64,000 nucleotides of DNA, taken from contig NZ_LZSE01000105.1 in assembly GCF_001665295.1 (NCBI RefSeq), forward strand, positions 243,647 to 307,646. Reading direction: 5' to 3'. Every line of letters starts with the position of its first letter. Within the stretch, counting starts at the first letter, position 1. The stretch comes from Mycobacterium sp. 1554424.7. GTDB taxonomy: Bacteria > Actinomycetota > Actinomycetes > Mycobacteriales > Mycobacteriaceae. The translations under genes and the position numbers were made by a program. A model generated the notes under the pieces. The model had not been told where the DNA came from and did no database searches. It worked only from the letters and a program-made list of their open reading frames with translations. Positions 35,331 to 42,874 of this stretch are shown here, one piece after another.

Positions 35331-36272
35331 GTGAGGTTAGCGCGATTGTCTCGTCCATCCAGCACGCCCGTCGTCGTGGCGGAAGTCGCCGGACACTGGG
35401 TGCGCACGTCCAGACTCGGTGTCCCCATGACCTGCGCGGCCGACTTCGACGCCGACGGGCTAGCCAGGCTTGCCAAGGCGGCGCGCGCGTTGTCACCACG
35501 CGAGCTCGGGCGCATGCGGCAAGGGGGCGCCGCGATTCCGACTAATGCCGTGTCGACCGAGGCCGACTCCGGGCGGAAACTGCTTGCCCCCGTCCCGTAT
35601 CCACGAAAGGTAATCGCCATCGGACTCAACTACCGCGACCACATCGCCGAGATCGGGGCTACACCTCCCGAGCAACCGATGATCTTTGGAAAATTCGCCA
35701 GCTCCGTCAGCGGCCCCTACGAGCACACTGCCGTTGATTTCGACCTCGTCACCCAACTCGATTACGAGGTCGAGCTCGGCGTCGTGATCGGCACGGAGGG
35801 CCGAGACCTGAACGCGGAGAACGCACTTGATCATGTCGCCGGCTACCTGGTCGTCAACGACCTATCCAGTCGCAACCTGCAATTCTGCGAGCCGCAATGG
35901 ATCCGGTCGAAAAGCTTCGACGGCTTCTGCCCCACCGGTCCATGGCTCACGACACGAGAGGACGTCCCCGACCCCCAAAACCTGGAGCTGTGGACCACCG
36001 TCAATGGCGAACTACGCCAACTCTCCAACACCAGCGAAATGGTCTTCTCGGTCGCCGAACTACTCGCGTTTTGTTCGCGGGCAACAACATTGCATCCCGG
36101 TGACATCGTCCTGACCGGGACGCCGAAGGGTGTGGCAATGGGCGAACTCGAGACCCCGTGGCTGCAACCGGGCGACGTCGTGGAATGCGGCATCACCGGC
36201 CTGGGGTCACTGCGCACCGAAATCGTCGCGGCCTCAGGGGCGATGACCCGTTCCACTAGGGCGGCATCATGA
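35331..36272 (+). CDS. Fumarylacetoacetate hydrolase-family protein
   Basis: This 313-residue protein starts at GTG with a strong AAGGGAGG. It has the FAH fold signature: KVIAIGLNYRDHIAEIG, the metal-binding TQLDYEVELGVVIG (Glu-x-Glu), VNDLSSRNLQ, KSFDGFCPTGPW and VLTGTPKGVAMG. The family cleaves C-C bonds of diketones or decarboxylates/hydrates ring-cleavage products using Mg or Mn. It heads a six-gene operon with 4-bp overlaps. The reaction probably completes breakdown of a ring-cleavage or keto-acid intermediate. Confidence 0.9.
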   Translation: MRLARLSRPSSTPVVVAEVAGHWVRTSRLGVPMTCAADFDADGLARLAKAARALSPRELGRMRQGGAAIPTNAVSTEADSGRKLLAPVPYPRKVIAIGLNYRDHIAEIGATPPEQPMIFGKFASSVSGPYEHTAVDFDLVTQLDYEVELGVVIGTEGRDLNAENALDHVAGYLVVNDLSSRNLQFCEPQWIRSKSFDGFCPTGPWLTTREDVPDPQNLELWTTVNGELRQLSNTSEMVFSVAELLAFCSRATTLHPGDIVLTGTPKGVAMGELETPWLQPGDVVECGITGLGSLRTEIVAASGAMTRSTRAAS

Positions 36273-37180
36273 CGACGGCTCCGCCGGACCAACTGTCGAC
36301 GGCCGTCGTGGGCCTCGGCCTGCTCGGCGCTCCGATCGCCCGCCACATAATGTGGGCCGGCCACCCGGTGGTGGGAATCGACATCAACCGCGACAGAACC
36401 GCCTCGGCCGCCGCGGCCGGAATCCCGATCGCCGGCAGCGTCGCCGAGGCGGCGGGTGAGGCGCGGGTCGCGGTTTCGGTCCTTCCCAGCGTCGAGGCAC
36501 TCGATGCGGTGTGCGCTCAACTGGTCGAGTGCAGCGACCGGCGGGTCCGCTTCCTGGTGGAGGCGAGCACGCTGCCCGCGGAAGCCAAGAGGCGTGCCAG
36601 CGCCGCGCTAAGCGCCGTCGGGATCACGCTATTGGATTGCCCGGTCATCGGTAGCAGCGCGCAGGCCTACAACCGCGACGTCGTCGTCTGCGCGTCCGGG
36701 CCTAGAGCCGGGGTGGACGAAGTTCGACCCGTACTTGACTCCTTTAGCAGGCGAGTGGAGTACCTGGGCGAATTGGGCGCGGGAACCAACATGAAGATGA
36801 TCGCCAATCACCTTGTCACTGTTCACAATGCGGCGACGGCCGAAGCGCTGACCCTCGCAAAGCGAATAGGCGTCGATCCCGGCGCGGCGGTGCGGATGCT
36901 GGCAGGCACCGGCGCCGGCTCACAGCAACTCGAACTCCGTGGCCCACTGATGGCCTGGGGCACCTACGGGCCACCGACGGCCACGGTGGCGACCTTCGTC
37001 AAGGACGTCGAACTCATCACGGAATTGGCCACCCACGCCGGTGCACCCACGCCGCTACTCCATGCGGCCGGCATGCTGTACCGCTTCGCACAGGGCATCG
37101 GCTTTGCCGAGTTTGACAGCAGCGCGGTACATGCGATCTACGCCAAGCTGCCCGTCCCACACATCGAGCGAACCGCGTGA
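36269..37180 (+). CDS. NAD(P)-dependent 3-hydroxyisobutyrate dehydrogenase-family enzyme
   Basis: This 303-residue beta-hydroxyacid dehydrogenase overlaps the FAH stop by 4 bp. Motifs are the nucleotide loop VVGLGLLGAPIARHIMWAGH, the substrate loop LVEASTLPAE, DCPVIGSSAQAYNRD, and the catalytic lysine in GAGTNMKMIANHL. It should oxidise a 3-hydroxy acid or reduce a semialdehyde or imine. The usual substrate-side glycine motif DAPVSGG is replaced by DCPVIGSS, suggesting a non-standard substrate. Confidence 0.9.
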   Translation: MTTAPPDQLSTAVVGLGLLGAPIARHIMWAGHPVVGIDINRDRTASAAAAGIPIAGSVAEAAGEARVAVSVLPSVEALDAVCAQLVECSDRRVRFLVEASTLPAEAKRRASAALSAVGITLLDCPVIGSSAQAYNRDVVVCASGPRAGVDEVRPVLDSFSRRVEYLGELGAGTNMKMIANHLVTVHNAATAEALTLAKRIGVDPGAAVRMLAGTGAGSQQLELRGPLMAWGTYGPPTATVATFVKDVELITELATHAGAPTPLLHAAGMLYRFAQGIGFAEFDSSAVHAIYAKLPVPHIERTA

Positions 37181-37190
37181 AGGACCTACC

Positions 37191-38207
37191 ATGCTCAACG
37201 ACGACGTCTATGTTTTCGACAACGTCGTGCACATGTACGACATGTCGGATGACAACCTGCTGATCGCAAGCTCGGCCGCAGACCGGTCGGGCCACCTGAA
37301 AATTGGGACCCGCACCCGCGGGGAGGTCGACCAGACACAAAGCAAGACGCCCCAAAATCCCGGGATCGGCCACGGTTACGACCGCCGCTGGACGGTGCAC
37401 GACATGGCGAACGTCGTGTTCGCCGACGGCGTCACCGATATGGCGATGGCCCAGGCGGTCGTCCTCTACGACGTCTACAAGGACGGCTTCGCCCCCGTGC
37501 AAGCCCAGTACGAATTCGCCCGCGCCTATCCCGACAAGGTGCTTTTCTGCGGCGGCGTCGACCCGCTGTATCCGCACGGCGCCAACAGCGTCCGGGATGA
37601 AATGACGCGACAGGTCGAGGAATTGGGCGCTCGATCCTTCAAGTTCTACAACGGCCACATCAGCGATTCCTGGCGCTGTGACGACCGGGACGTGGCCTAC
37701 CCCATGTACGAGCACGCGCAGCAGCTCGGCATCGAGGTCCTGCAGTTCCACAAGGGGTTTCCCATCACGCGGGCTCCGCTGGACACGCTCTCGCCGCTGG
37801 ACATCGAACGAGCCGCCCTGGACTTCCCGGATCTGGTCTTCGCGATTCACCACCTCGCGTTGCCGTACTTCGAGGAGTGCGTGTACCTGGCGGCGCGGCA
37901 CGCCAACATCGTCCTCGTCCTGTCGGGAACCATGCACCTGCCATTCATCGCGCCGTGGGAGTTCAAGACCTACCTTGGACGGCTGCTGCGCGACGTCGGG
38001 TCCGACCGCCTGCTCTGGGGATCCGAGGCGCCGCTCACGGGACCCCCGCGGCCGGCCATCGAATGGTTTTGGAACATGCAGATCGACGACGAGCTGCAGG
38101 ACAGGTACGGCTATCCGGCCATCAGTGAGGTCGACAAGCGCAACATCCTCGGGCTCAACCAGGCGCGGCTGTTCGGCGTCACACCCACGGGCGGAGGTCG
38201 CACATGA
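37191..38207 (+). CDS. Amidohydrolase-2 (ACMSD-like) family protein
   Basis: This 338-residue protein starts at ATG 37191 (GAAGGACCTACC). It follows the amidohydrolase_2 pattern: a first strand with YVFDNVVHMYD, central LQFHKGFP, FAIHHLALPYFEE, and a final RLLWGSEAPLTG. The usual first metal motif HxH is reduced to one His and the final GSD aspartate is Glu, so metal binding may be altered. Related enzymes decarboxylate or hydrolyse ring-cleavage products. It fits between the FAH and dehydrogenase steps. Confidence 0.85.
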   Translation: MLNDDVYVFDNVVHMYDMSDDNLLIASSAADRSGHLKIGTRTRGEVDQTQSKTPQNPGIGHGYDRRWTVHDMANVVFADGVTDMAMAQAVVLYDVYKDGFAPVQAQYEFARAYPDKVLFCGGVDPLYPHGANSVRDEMTRQVEELGARSFKFYNGHISDSWRCDDRDVAYPMYEHAQQLGIEVLQFHKGFPITRAPLDTLSPLDIERAALDFPDLVFAIHHLALPYFEECVYLAARHANIVLVLSGTMHLPFIAPWEFKTYLGRLLRDVGSDRLLWGSEAPLTGPPRPAIEWFWNMQIDDELQDRYGYPAISEVDKRNILGLNQARLFGVTPTGGGRT

Positions 38208-38554
38208 GAACGTCCGCTCGAGAAGCCCTGGCCGCGAACGTCCGAGCCGTCATCGACACGCAGATCAGGCCGCTGCTGAACATCCATGGCGGAGACGTGG
38301 CCGTGCGTTCGATCTCGGATGACGGGATCGTCCACCTAGCCTTCGGGGCGGCTTGCCGGGCCTGTCCGCTCAAAGCCGTCACCTACGCGGTGTCGGTGCG
38401 GCAGCGGCTGATGGAGGCGCCGGCCGTGCGCGATGTCGTGGTGGACGATGTCCGCCTCTCCCGCAAAGCAATCGAGCGCGTGGAGGCGGCCTACCGCAAT
38501 CACCCACTTAACATCGCCGCCTACGCCGCCGGCGGGAACGACGAAATTCGTTGA
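38204..38554 (+). CDS. NifU C-terminal-like iron-sulfur scaffold domain protein
   Basis: This 116-residue protein overlaps the previous stop by 4 bp. It has the NifU-C/Nfu signature IRPLLNIHGGDVAVRSI and the CxxC motif GAACRACPLKAVTY. Nfu proteins deliver Fe-S clusters to target enzymes. Its place inside a catabolic operon suggests delivery to, or maturation of, a specific Fe-S oxygenase or dehydratase that is not in the operon itself, or an electron-transfer role. It could instead act as a small redox partner. Confidence 0.85.
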   Translation: MRTSAREALAANVRAVIDTQIRPLLNIHGGDVAVRSISDDGIVHLAFGAACRACPLKAVTYAVSVRQRLMEAPAVRDVVVDDVRLSRKAIERVEAAYRNHPLNIAAYAAGGNDEIR

Positions 38555-38565
38555 AAGGCACAAGA

Positions 38566-39000
38566 ATGACCTTCGGACTAGCGACCGCGATCACGATTGC
38601 GCAGGAGACCCTGCGACACGGGGAGCACTCCGGTGCGGCGCCCCTCGCCGTGACGGTACTGGACCGTGGTGGACATCCGATCGTCCAGTTGCGCGAGGAT
38701 GGTGCCGGCTTCCTGCGTACCGACCTAGCGACGGCCAAAGCGTGGGGCGCCCTCGGAATGGGCGAGTCGTCAGCACAACTCGCGGTCCGCGCCGCGAATA
38801 ACCCGGCGTTCTTCACGAGCCTGGGACAGGTGAGCGACGGCCGAATTGCCTTGGCCGCCGGGGGCGTCCTGTGCCAGGACGCACACGGGGAGACCGTCGG
38901 CGCGGTCGGCGTCTCGGGTGACACGGCAGACGTTGACCAACAATGTGCCATTGCGGCCATCCAGGCGGCCGGGCTGATCGCGGTCGGCGGCCCACAATGA
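38566..39000 (+). CDS. GlcG/HbpS-family heme- or cofactor-binding protein
   Basis: This 144-residue protein matches the DUF336 (GlcG/HbpS) family: ATAITIAQETLRHGEHSG, VTVLDRGGHPIVQLREDGAG, TDLATAKAWGALGMG, and the Gly-rich GVLCQDAHGETVGAVGVSGDTADVDQQCAI. HbpS binds heme; GlcG-type members occur in many degradation operons with unclear roles. ATG 38566 has GAAAGGCACAAG. Its stop overlaps the RidA start by 4 bp. Confidence 0.88.
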   Translation: MTFGLATAITIAQETLRHGEHSGAAPLAVTVLDRGGHPIVQLREDGAGFLRTDLATAKAWGALGMGESSAQLAVRAANNPAFFTSLGQVSDGRIALAAGGVLCQDAHGETVGAVGVSGDTADVDQQCAIAAIQAAGLIAVGGPQ

Positions 39001-39410
39001 CGATTCCGCCCAAGCAGCTGATCCTGCACGCCGCCGACGCGCCGGACAACACCGGCATCAACGCCGGCAACTTCTCGCAGGCCACCCGCGTTCACGACGT
39101 CGTGTATGTCGGTGGGGTGCTTGCCATCGATCAGCAAGGACAATGTGTGGTCGGTGCGAGTGCCGCGGAGGCCATCCGCCAGGCATTCGACAATCTTGAG
39201 GCGATTTGCCGGGAAGCCGGCGCGCGTCTCAAAGACATCGTCATGCTGACCGCGATGCTGACGGACTTGGGCGACCTCGTGGCTCTCAACGCGGTGCAGG
39301 CCGAGTTCTTCACCGCCCCGTTCCCGCCGCGATCTACCTTCCAGGTCGCCGGACTTCCGCACGGCCGGATCGAGCTCACTGCCATCGTTCACGTCGGCTC
39401 GGGCCGCTAG
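38997..39410 (+). CDS. RidA-family enamine/imine deaminase
   Basis: This 137-residue YjgF/YER057c/UK114 protein reads NFSQATRVHDVVYVGGVLAID, RQAFDNLEAICREAGARLKDIV, FTAPFPPRSTFQVAGLPHGR and IELTAIVHVG. The conserved Arg for substrate carboxylate binding is in PRSTFQV. RidA hydrolyses reactive 2-aminoacrylate/imine products of PLP dehydratases. It converges with a D-serine-dehydratase-like PLP gene 8 bp away, a matching functional pair. Confidence 0.92.
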   Translation: MTIPPKQLILHAADAPDNTGINAGNFSQATRVHDVVYVGGVLAIDQQGQCVVGASAAEAIRQAFDNLEAICREAGARLKDIVMLTAMLTDLGDLVALNAVQAEFFTAPFPPRSTFQVAGLPHGRIELTAIVHVGSGR

Positions 39411-39418
39411 CGGCAAAG

Positions 39419-40681
39419 TCAGAAGTACGTGCGAAGGGTGTCGATGACCGCCGCCTGCTCATCGATGACGTGGACCGTTCGCCATTTGTCGAACGTCGTG
39501 CACGGGTGGGATGGGCTGAGCGCCAGGAGATCTCCCACCCTGACGTCCCAGGGCGGCGTGAAGTCGACGATGCCGTGCTGATCGTTGACGGAGGCCAGGT
39601 GGGCGCCGGCGTGCCGGGGCGGCGGCAGTTCGGTGCCGGCGCGGAAATGGCGGGCAAGCACGGGAAGGCCCGCGTCCTCACCAAAGTCGCGCCGGCCCGC
39701 GCCGAGCACCAGGCGGGAGGGTTCGGGCACCGACAGGACGTGGGCCCACACCTCCAGCGCCGGGGTGAACGCCAGGTCCTCGCGGCGCGCGAGGGGGTCG
39801 CGCTGTCGCAGGCGGGTCAGCTGCGGCTCGTACAAGTCGACGTCGTGGATCAGGTAACACCCGCTGCGCACCACGATCTTGATGGGTCGAGAAATGTTCG
39901 CAGTGGCCAGGATTCGCGCGGCGAGGTCGTAGAAGCTGCTGCCGCCCGCGCTGAGCAGGACGGGGTCGGCGTCGGCGAGCAGGCCCTCGGCGTCGCACCT
40001 GGCCGCGAGTTCGGCGACGAACCCGATCAACGCCGCGACCTGAGCATCGCCCTCGGCCGCCGGCCGCGTTTGCAGCAGGCCTTCGAAAGTTTCGAGACCG
40101 ACGAGCCGCAACGCCGGACGACGAGCGTGGACGGCACGCGCGACCGCCAGGCCGGTGTCAACACTCCGCACTCCACATCGTCCACCGGCGTACCCGACCT
40201 CCAGGAGCACGTTTATCGGCCGGTCGAGCGACGCACGGTCGGCCCGCTCGGCCAGCCGCTGCACGGCCTCGAGAGAGTCCACGAGGCAAAAGAATTCGAA
40301 GCCGGGATCACGCCGCAGCTCCCCCGCGACCCAATCGATGTCGTGTCGACCGATGAGCTCGTTGGCCAGCAGAATTCGCGGTATCCCGAAGTGGCGCGCC
40401 ACCCGCACCTGATGTGGTGTCGCAACCGAGATTCCCCAGCAACCGTCGGCCAACTGCCGGCGGAAAAGATCCGGACTCATCGTCGTTTTCCCGTGCGGAC
40501 ACAGCGCGATGTCGGCGTCCAGATCGCGCCCGACCCGCGCCAGGAAATCCAGCATCGCGATGCTGTTGGCGCGCAGGGCATCCGAGCGCACGGTGCAGGC
40601 CGGCAGGCTGAGCTGCTCGCGCACAACGTTTTTGCCGAGGGGCACGCCATCGTGCGGCGCGCCTTTGTCGAGGTTGGTCAC
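39419..40681 (-). CDS. D-serine dehydratase/D-threonine aldolase-like PLP enzyme
   Basis: This 420-residue fold-type III PLP enzyme starts at GTG 40681 (a GTG at 40645 is an alternative). The N-terminal alanine-racemase-like barrel has the PLP lysine in LCPHGKTTMSPDLFRRQL, VATPHQVRVARHFGI and LVGLETFEGLLQT. The C-terminal D-serine-dehydratase-like domain carries a zinc-type SPSHPCTTFDKW. Members deaminate or cleave D-hydroxy-amino acids, producing enamines that RidA handles. It shares its direction with the GntR gene 30 bp upstream and is probably cotranscribed. Confidence 0.88.
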   Translation of the reverse strand: MTNLDKGAPHDGVPLGKNVVREQLSLPACTVRSDALRANSIAMLDFLARVGRDLDADIALCPHGKTTMSPDLFRRQLADGCWGISVATPHQVRVARHFGIPRILLANELIGRHDIDWVAGELRRDPGFEFFCLVDSLEAVQRLAERADRASLDRPINVLLEVGYAGGRCGVRSVDTGLAVARAVHARRPALRLVGLETFEGLLQTRPAAEGDAQVAALIGFVAELAARCDAEGLLADADPVLLSAGGSSFYDLAARILATANISRPIKIVVRSGCYLIHDVDLYEPQLTRLRQRDPLARREDLAFTPALEVWAHVLSVPEPSRLVLGAGRRDFGEDAGLPVLARHFRAGTELPPPRHAGAHLASVNDQHGIVDFTPPWDVRVGDLLALSPSHPCTTFDKWRTVHVIDEQAAVIDTLRTYF

Positions 40682-40711
40682 CGCGCGGGAGCTCGGTTCA
40701 TCGGAGATTTT

Positions 40712-41392
40712 TCAGTCGGCTTGGGGGAAGGCCTTCAGCAAGACTGCAATGGTCCGGCCCAGGTGCTCGGCGGTGACCCGCTCGGCCCGCTTGGCGTCGC
40801 CATCACGGATGGCGGCCACCATGTCACGGTGATCGCAATTGGCTTTGCGCATCAGCGCCGGCTCAAAGCGCAGCGCCGTCGCGACGGGCAGCATGGACCT
40901 GTTGCGCAACGACTCGACCAAGTCGTATAGCAGGGGCCAGGGTTCGCGAAGCGGCTCGGCGAGCCGGGCGTGGAAATCGCGGTTCAGCGTGGCCCACCCC
41001 GCGGCGTCCGATTCCTTTTCCATCTGGGTGGCCAGCTTGGCGGCTAGCGTGCAGGCCACAACGCGGTCTTCCTCCGGCAATGCGGCCACTTCGCCCATCC
41101 CGCGCGCTTCGAGGATCTGCCGCAGCTCGTAGATCTCGCTCAGCTCCGCGGCGGTGTGCGTATGCACCCGCGCACCCTTGTGCGCGTCGATGTCGACCAA
41201 GCCGATCGCCGCAAGGTCGCGTAACGCCTCGCGCACCGGCGTCACGCTCGTGCCGATCCGCTCGGCGACTTCGGTGAGGGTCAGGCGACTTCCCGGGTCG
41301 AGCTCTCCACGCAGAATCATGCCGCGCACCGTGTCGCGCGCGAGGTCAACCCCGGTCTGACGGGAGGTCGTGGTACCGGATACACGTGGCAT
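40712..41392 (-). CDS. GntR/FCD-family repressor of the catabolic cluster
   Basis: This 226-residue regulator starts at ATG 41392 (MPRVSGTTTSRQTG); the frame runs open to 41524 without need. The winged HTH is intact: LTLTEVAERIGTSVTPVREALRDL then the wing HKGARVHTHTAAE. The FCD domain reads ELSEIYELRQILEARGMGEVA and TLNRDFHARLAEPLR. An ATATACGAT box lies 58 bp upstream, and identical 9-mers stand in front of the FAH operon and the sulfatase/cupin pair. It probably represses these until a pathway intermediate binds. Confidence 0.92.
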   Translation of the reverse strand: MPRVSGTTTSRQTGVDLARDTVRGMILRGELDPGSRLTLTEVAERIGTSVTPVREALRDLAAIGLVDIDAHKGARVHTHTAAELSEIYELRQILEARGMGEVAALPEEDRVVACTLAAKLATQMEKESDAAGWATLNRDFHARLAEPLREPWPLLYDLVESLRNRSMLPVATALRFEPALMRKANCDHRDMVAAIRDGDAKRAERVTAEHLGRTIAVLLKAFPQAD

Positions 41393-41449
41393 AGGGGCGC
41401 CCACTCCTTCTATCGCCTTGTCGACCGGAAATGTACGTTTCAACCGATG

Positions 41450-41458
41450 ATATACGAT
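41450..41458 (-). promoter_or_regulatory. Single ATCGTATAT box upstream of the GntR gene
   Basis: ATATACGAT here is ATCGTATAT on the minus strand, reading toward the GntR gene that starts at 41392. It is consistent with autoregulation. It lies between the regulator and the 3' end of the DUF1254 gene. Confidence 0.5.
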
Positions 41459-41481
41459 TCGGGGCGGCCTGGCCGCGGGCA

Positions 41482-42864
41482 TCAATCCATCGGGCCCAGG
41501 CCCGCCACGGGTGGCGGCGTCCAACTTCCGTGCATAATGCCGGTTTCGGGCCAGTACGCGCGCATGAAGAGCGAGAAGTTACCGTCCGGCGCGGGCAACC
41601 AGTTCGCCATCGAGTGTCGGCCGGGCGGTTGCGTACCGACGTGCAGAGTTAAGGAACCGTCGCTATTGTATTGCAGTTCCTTACTTTTCGTGCCGAGCGA
41701 GTACCGTTCCAGGTCGTTGGCGTGGAAGAAATGGTGCTCGTTGTAGACCGTCAGAGACCAAAATCCGCGCGCCGGCGGGAGCCCGCCTTTGGGAAACGTG
41801 ACCGCGTAGCGATTCGAGCCGTGGAGTCGCCGGCCACCGGCGTCGAGGTCCTGGTAGAAGTACGCGGTCTCGTTTCGCCGGTTGACGAAGATGTTCGACT
41901 TTGCGACGGCAGTGCGAGTGAAGTAATCGGTACCGAACTGCGCGCCGTTCTGAATGTGCGTCCACCCATGGGCAAGCGGCAGACCAAAATTGCGGAACTC
42001 GAAGAGCGGCCGGATGATTTCCTTGTCGCTCTGCCGTGCGGCGGCTGTCAGAGTGGCCGCAATGCCAGCGTCCGACTGCGCGGCCGCCAGGATGGCGCGT
42101 ATCTGCCCGTAGATGCTTTCCTCGCCCGGTAGGGGCGGCACCTCGTCGAGAACCGACGGCAGCTGGGCGAAGAACGTCTCCGGGTCGACCCATCCGACTT
42201 CGGCGTCGCCGGTGTCGCGGTCATCGCCCGGGTATTGAGGAATTTTGGCCCAGTCGACCGTCTTGACCCGCCCGTCGAATTCGGACAGCGGGTAGGCGTT
42301 GATCTGACTGACGATCGGCTGGATCGCCGCGCGGTCCGCGGCGGAGTCGTCCATGAACAGCCGGGGCAGCATCGCACCGATGCGGGTGGGGCATCGGAAT
42401 ACCGCGGTGATGCCGTCGGGGATCTGTCCGGCCCAATCCGCGTGGGCGAAGAGGTAAAAGCCCGGGGCGCTTGCATACATGGCCCCGAGTTCGGCGAAGC
42501 TGTCGGTGCGTTGGTCGACGACTTGGTAGACCCAGAACCGGTCGCCGAAGTCGGGGACCTGGATGACGACGGGTTGCTTATTCAGGTCCAGCAGTCCCTG
42601 ACCGTAGACGACATCCTGGTTGGGGCAGGCGATCGCGCGCTCGAAGGGGTCGATGTAGTCGCGCAGCATGCACAGCCGATTCGGCGGTGTGACGGGCAGG
42701 TAGCCGCCCGCCAACCCCGGGCCGGGGATCCGCTCGGCGCTCAACAGCCGGTTGTGCATGTTGACCATCGGCCACGCCCAGAAGTACGCGAAGCGCGCGA
42801 TCTCGGCGAGATACGCTCCGGTCATCCGGGTTCCGGCGACCGGACCCGGGATCGTGGTCTTCAT
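41482..42864 (-). CDS. DUF1254/DUF1214 domain protein
   Basis: This 460-residue protein starts at ATG 42864 (GAGGAAGGAAGG upstream). The N-terminal DUF1254 part reads YFWAWPMVNMHNR, CPNQDVVYGQGLLDL, VIQVPDFGDRFWVYQVVDQ. The C-terminal DUF1214 part reads NETAYFYQDLDAGGRRL, ARGFWSLTVYNEHHFF and SMANWLPAPDG. It follows the sulfatase by 10 bp, so they share an operon. Members are widespread in Actinobacteria and their reaction is unknown. No signal peptide is evident. Confidence 0.9.
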   Translation of the reverse strand: MKTTIPGPVAGTRMTGAYLAEIARFAYFWAWPMVNMHNRLLSAERIPGPGLAGGYLPVTPPNRLCMLRDYIDPFERAIACPNQDVVYGQGLLDLNKQPVVIQVPDFGDRFWVYQVVDQRTDSFAELGAMYASAPGFYLFAHADWAGQIPDGITAVFRCPTRIGAMLPRLFMDDSAADRAAIQPIVSQINAYPLSEFDGRVKTVDWAKIPQYPGDDRDTGDAEVGWVDPETFFAQLPSVLDEVPPLPGEESIYGQIRAILAAAQSDAGIAATLTAAARQSDKEIIRPLFEFRNFGLPLAHGWTHIQNGAQFGTDYFTRTAVAKSNIFVNRRNETAYFYQDLDAGGRRLHGSNRYAVTFPKGGLPPARGFWSLTVYNEHHFFHANDLERYSLGTKSKELQYNSDGSLTLHVGTQPPGRHSMANWLPAPDGNFSLFMRAYWPETGIMHGSWTPPPVAGLGPMD

Positions 42865-42874
42865 CCTTCCTTCC

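Noticed and set aside
39206-40930. 574-codon plus-strand frame
   Set aside because: Antisense of the D-serine dehydratase-like gene; codons and amino acids unlike a protein.
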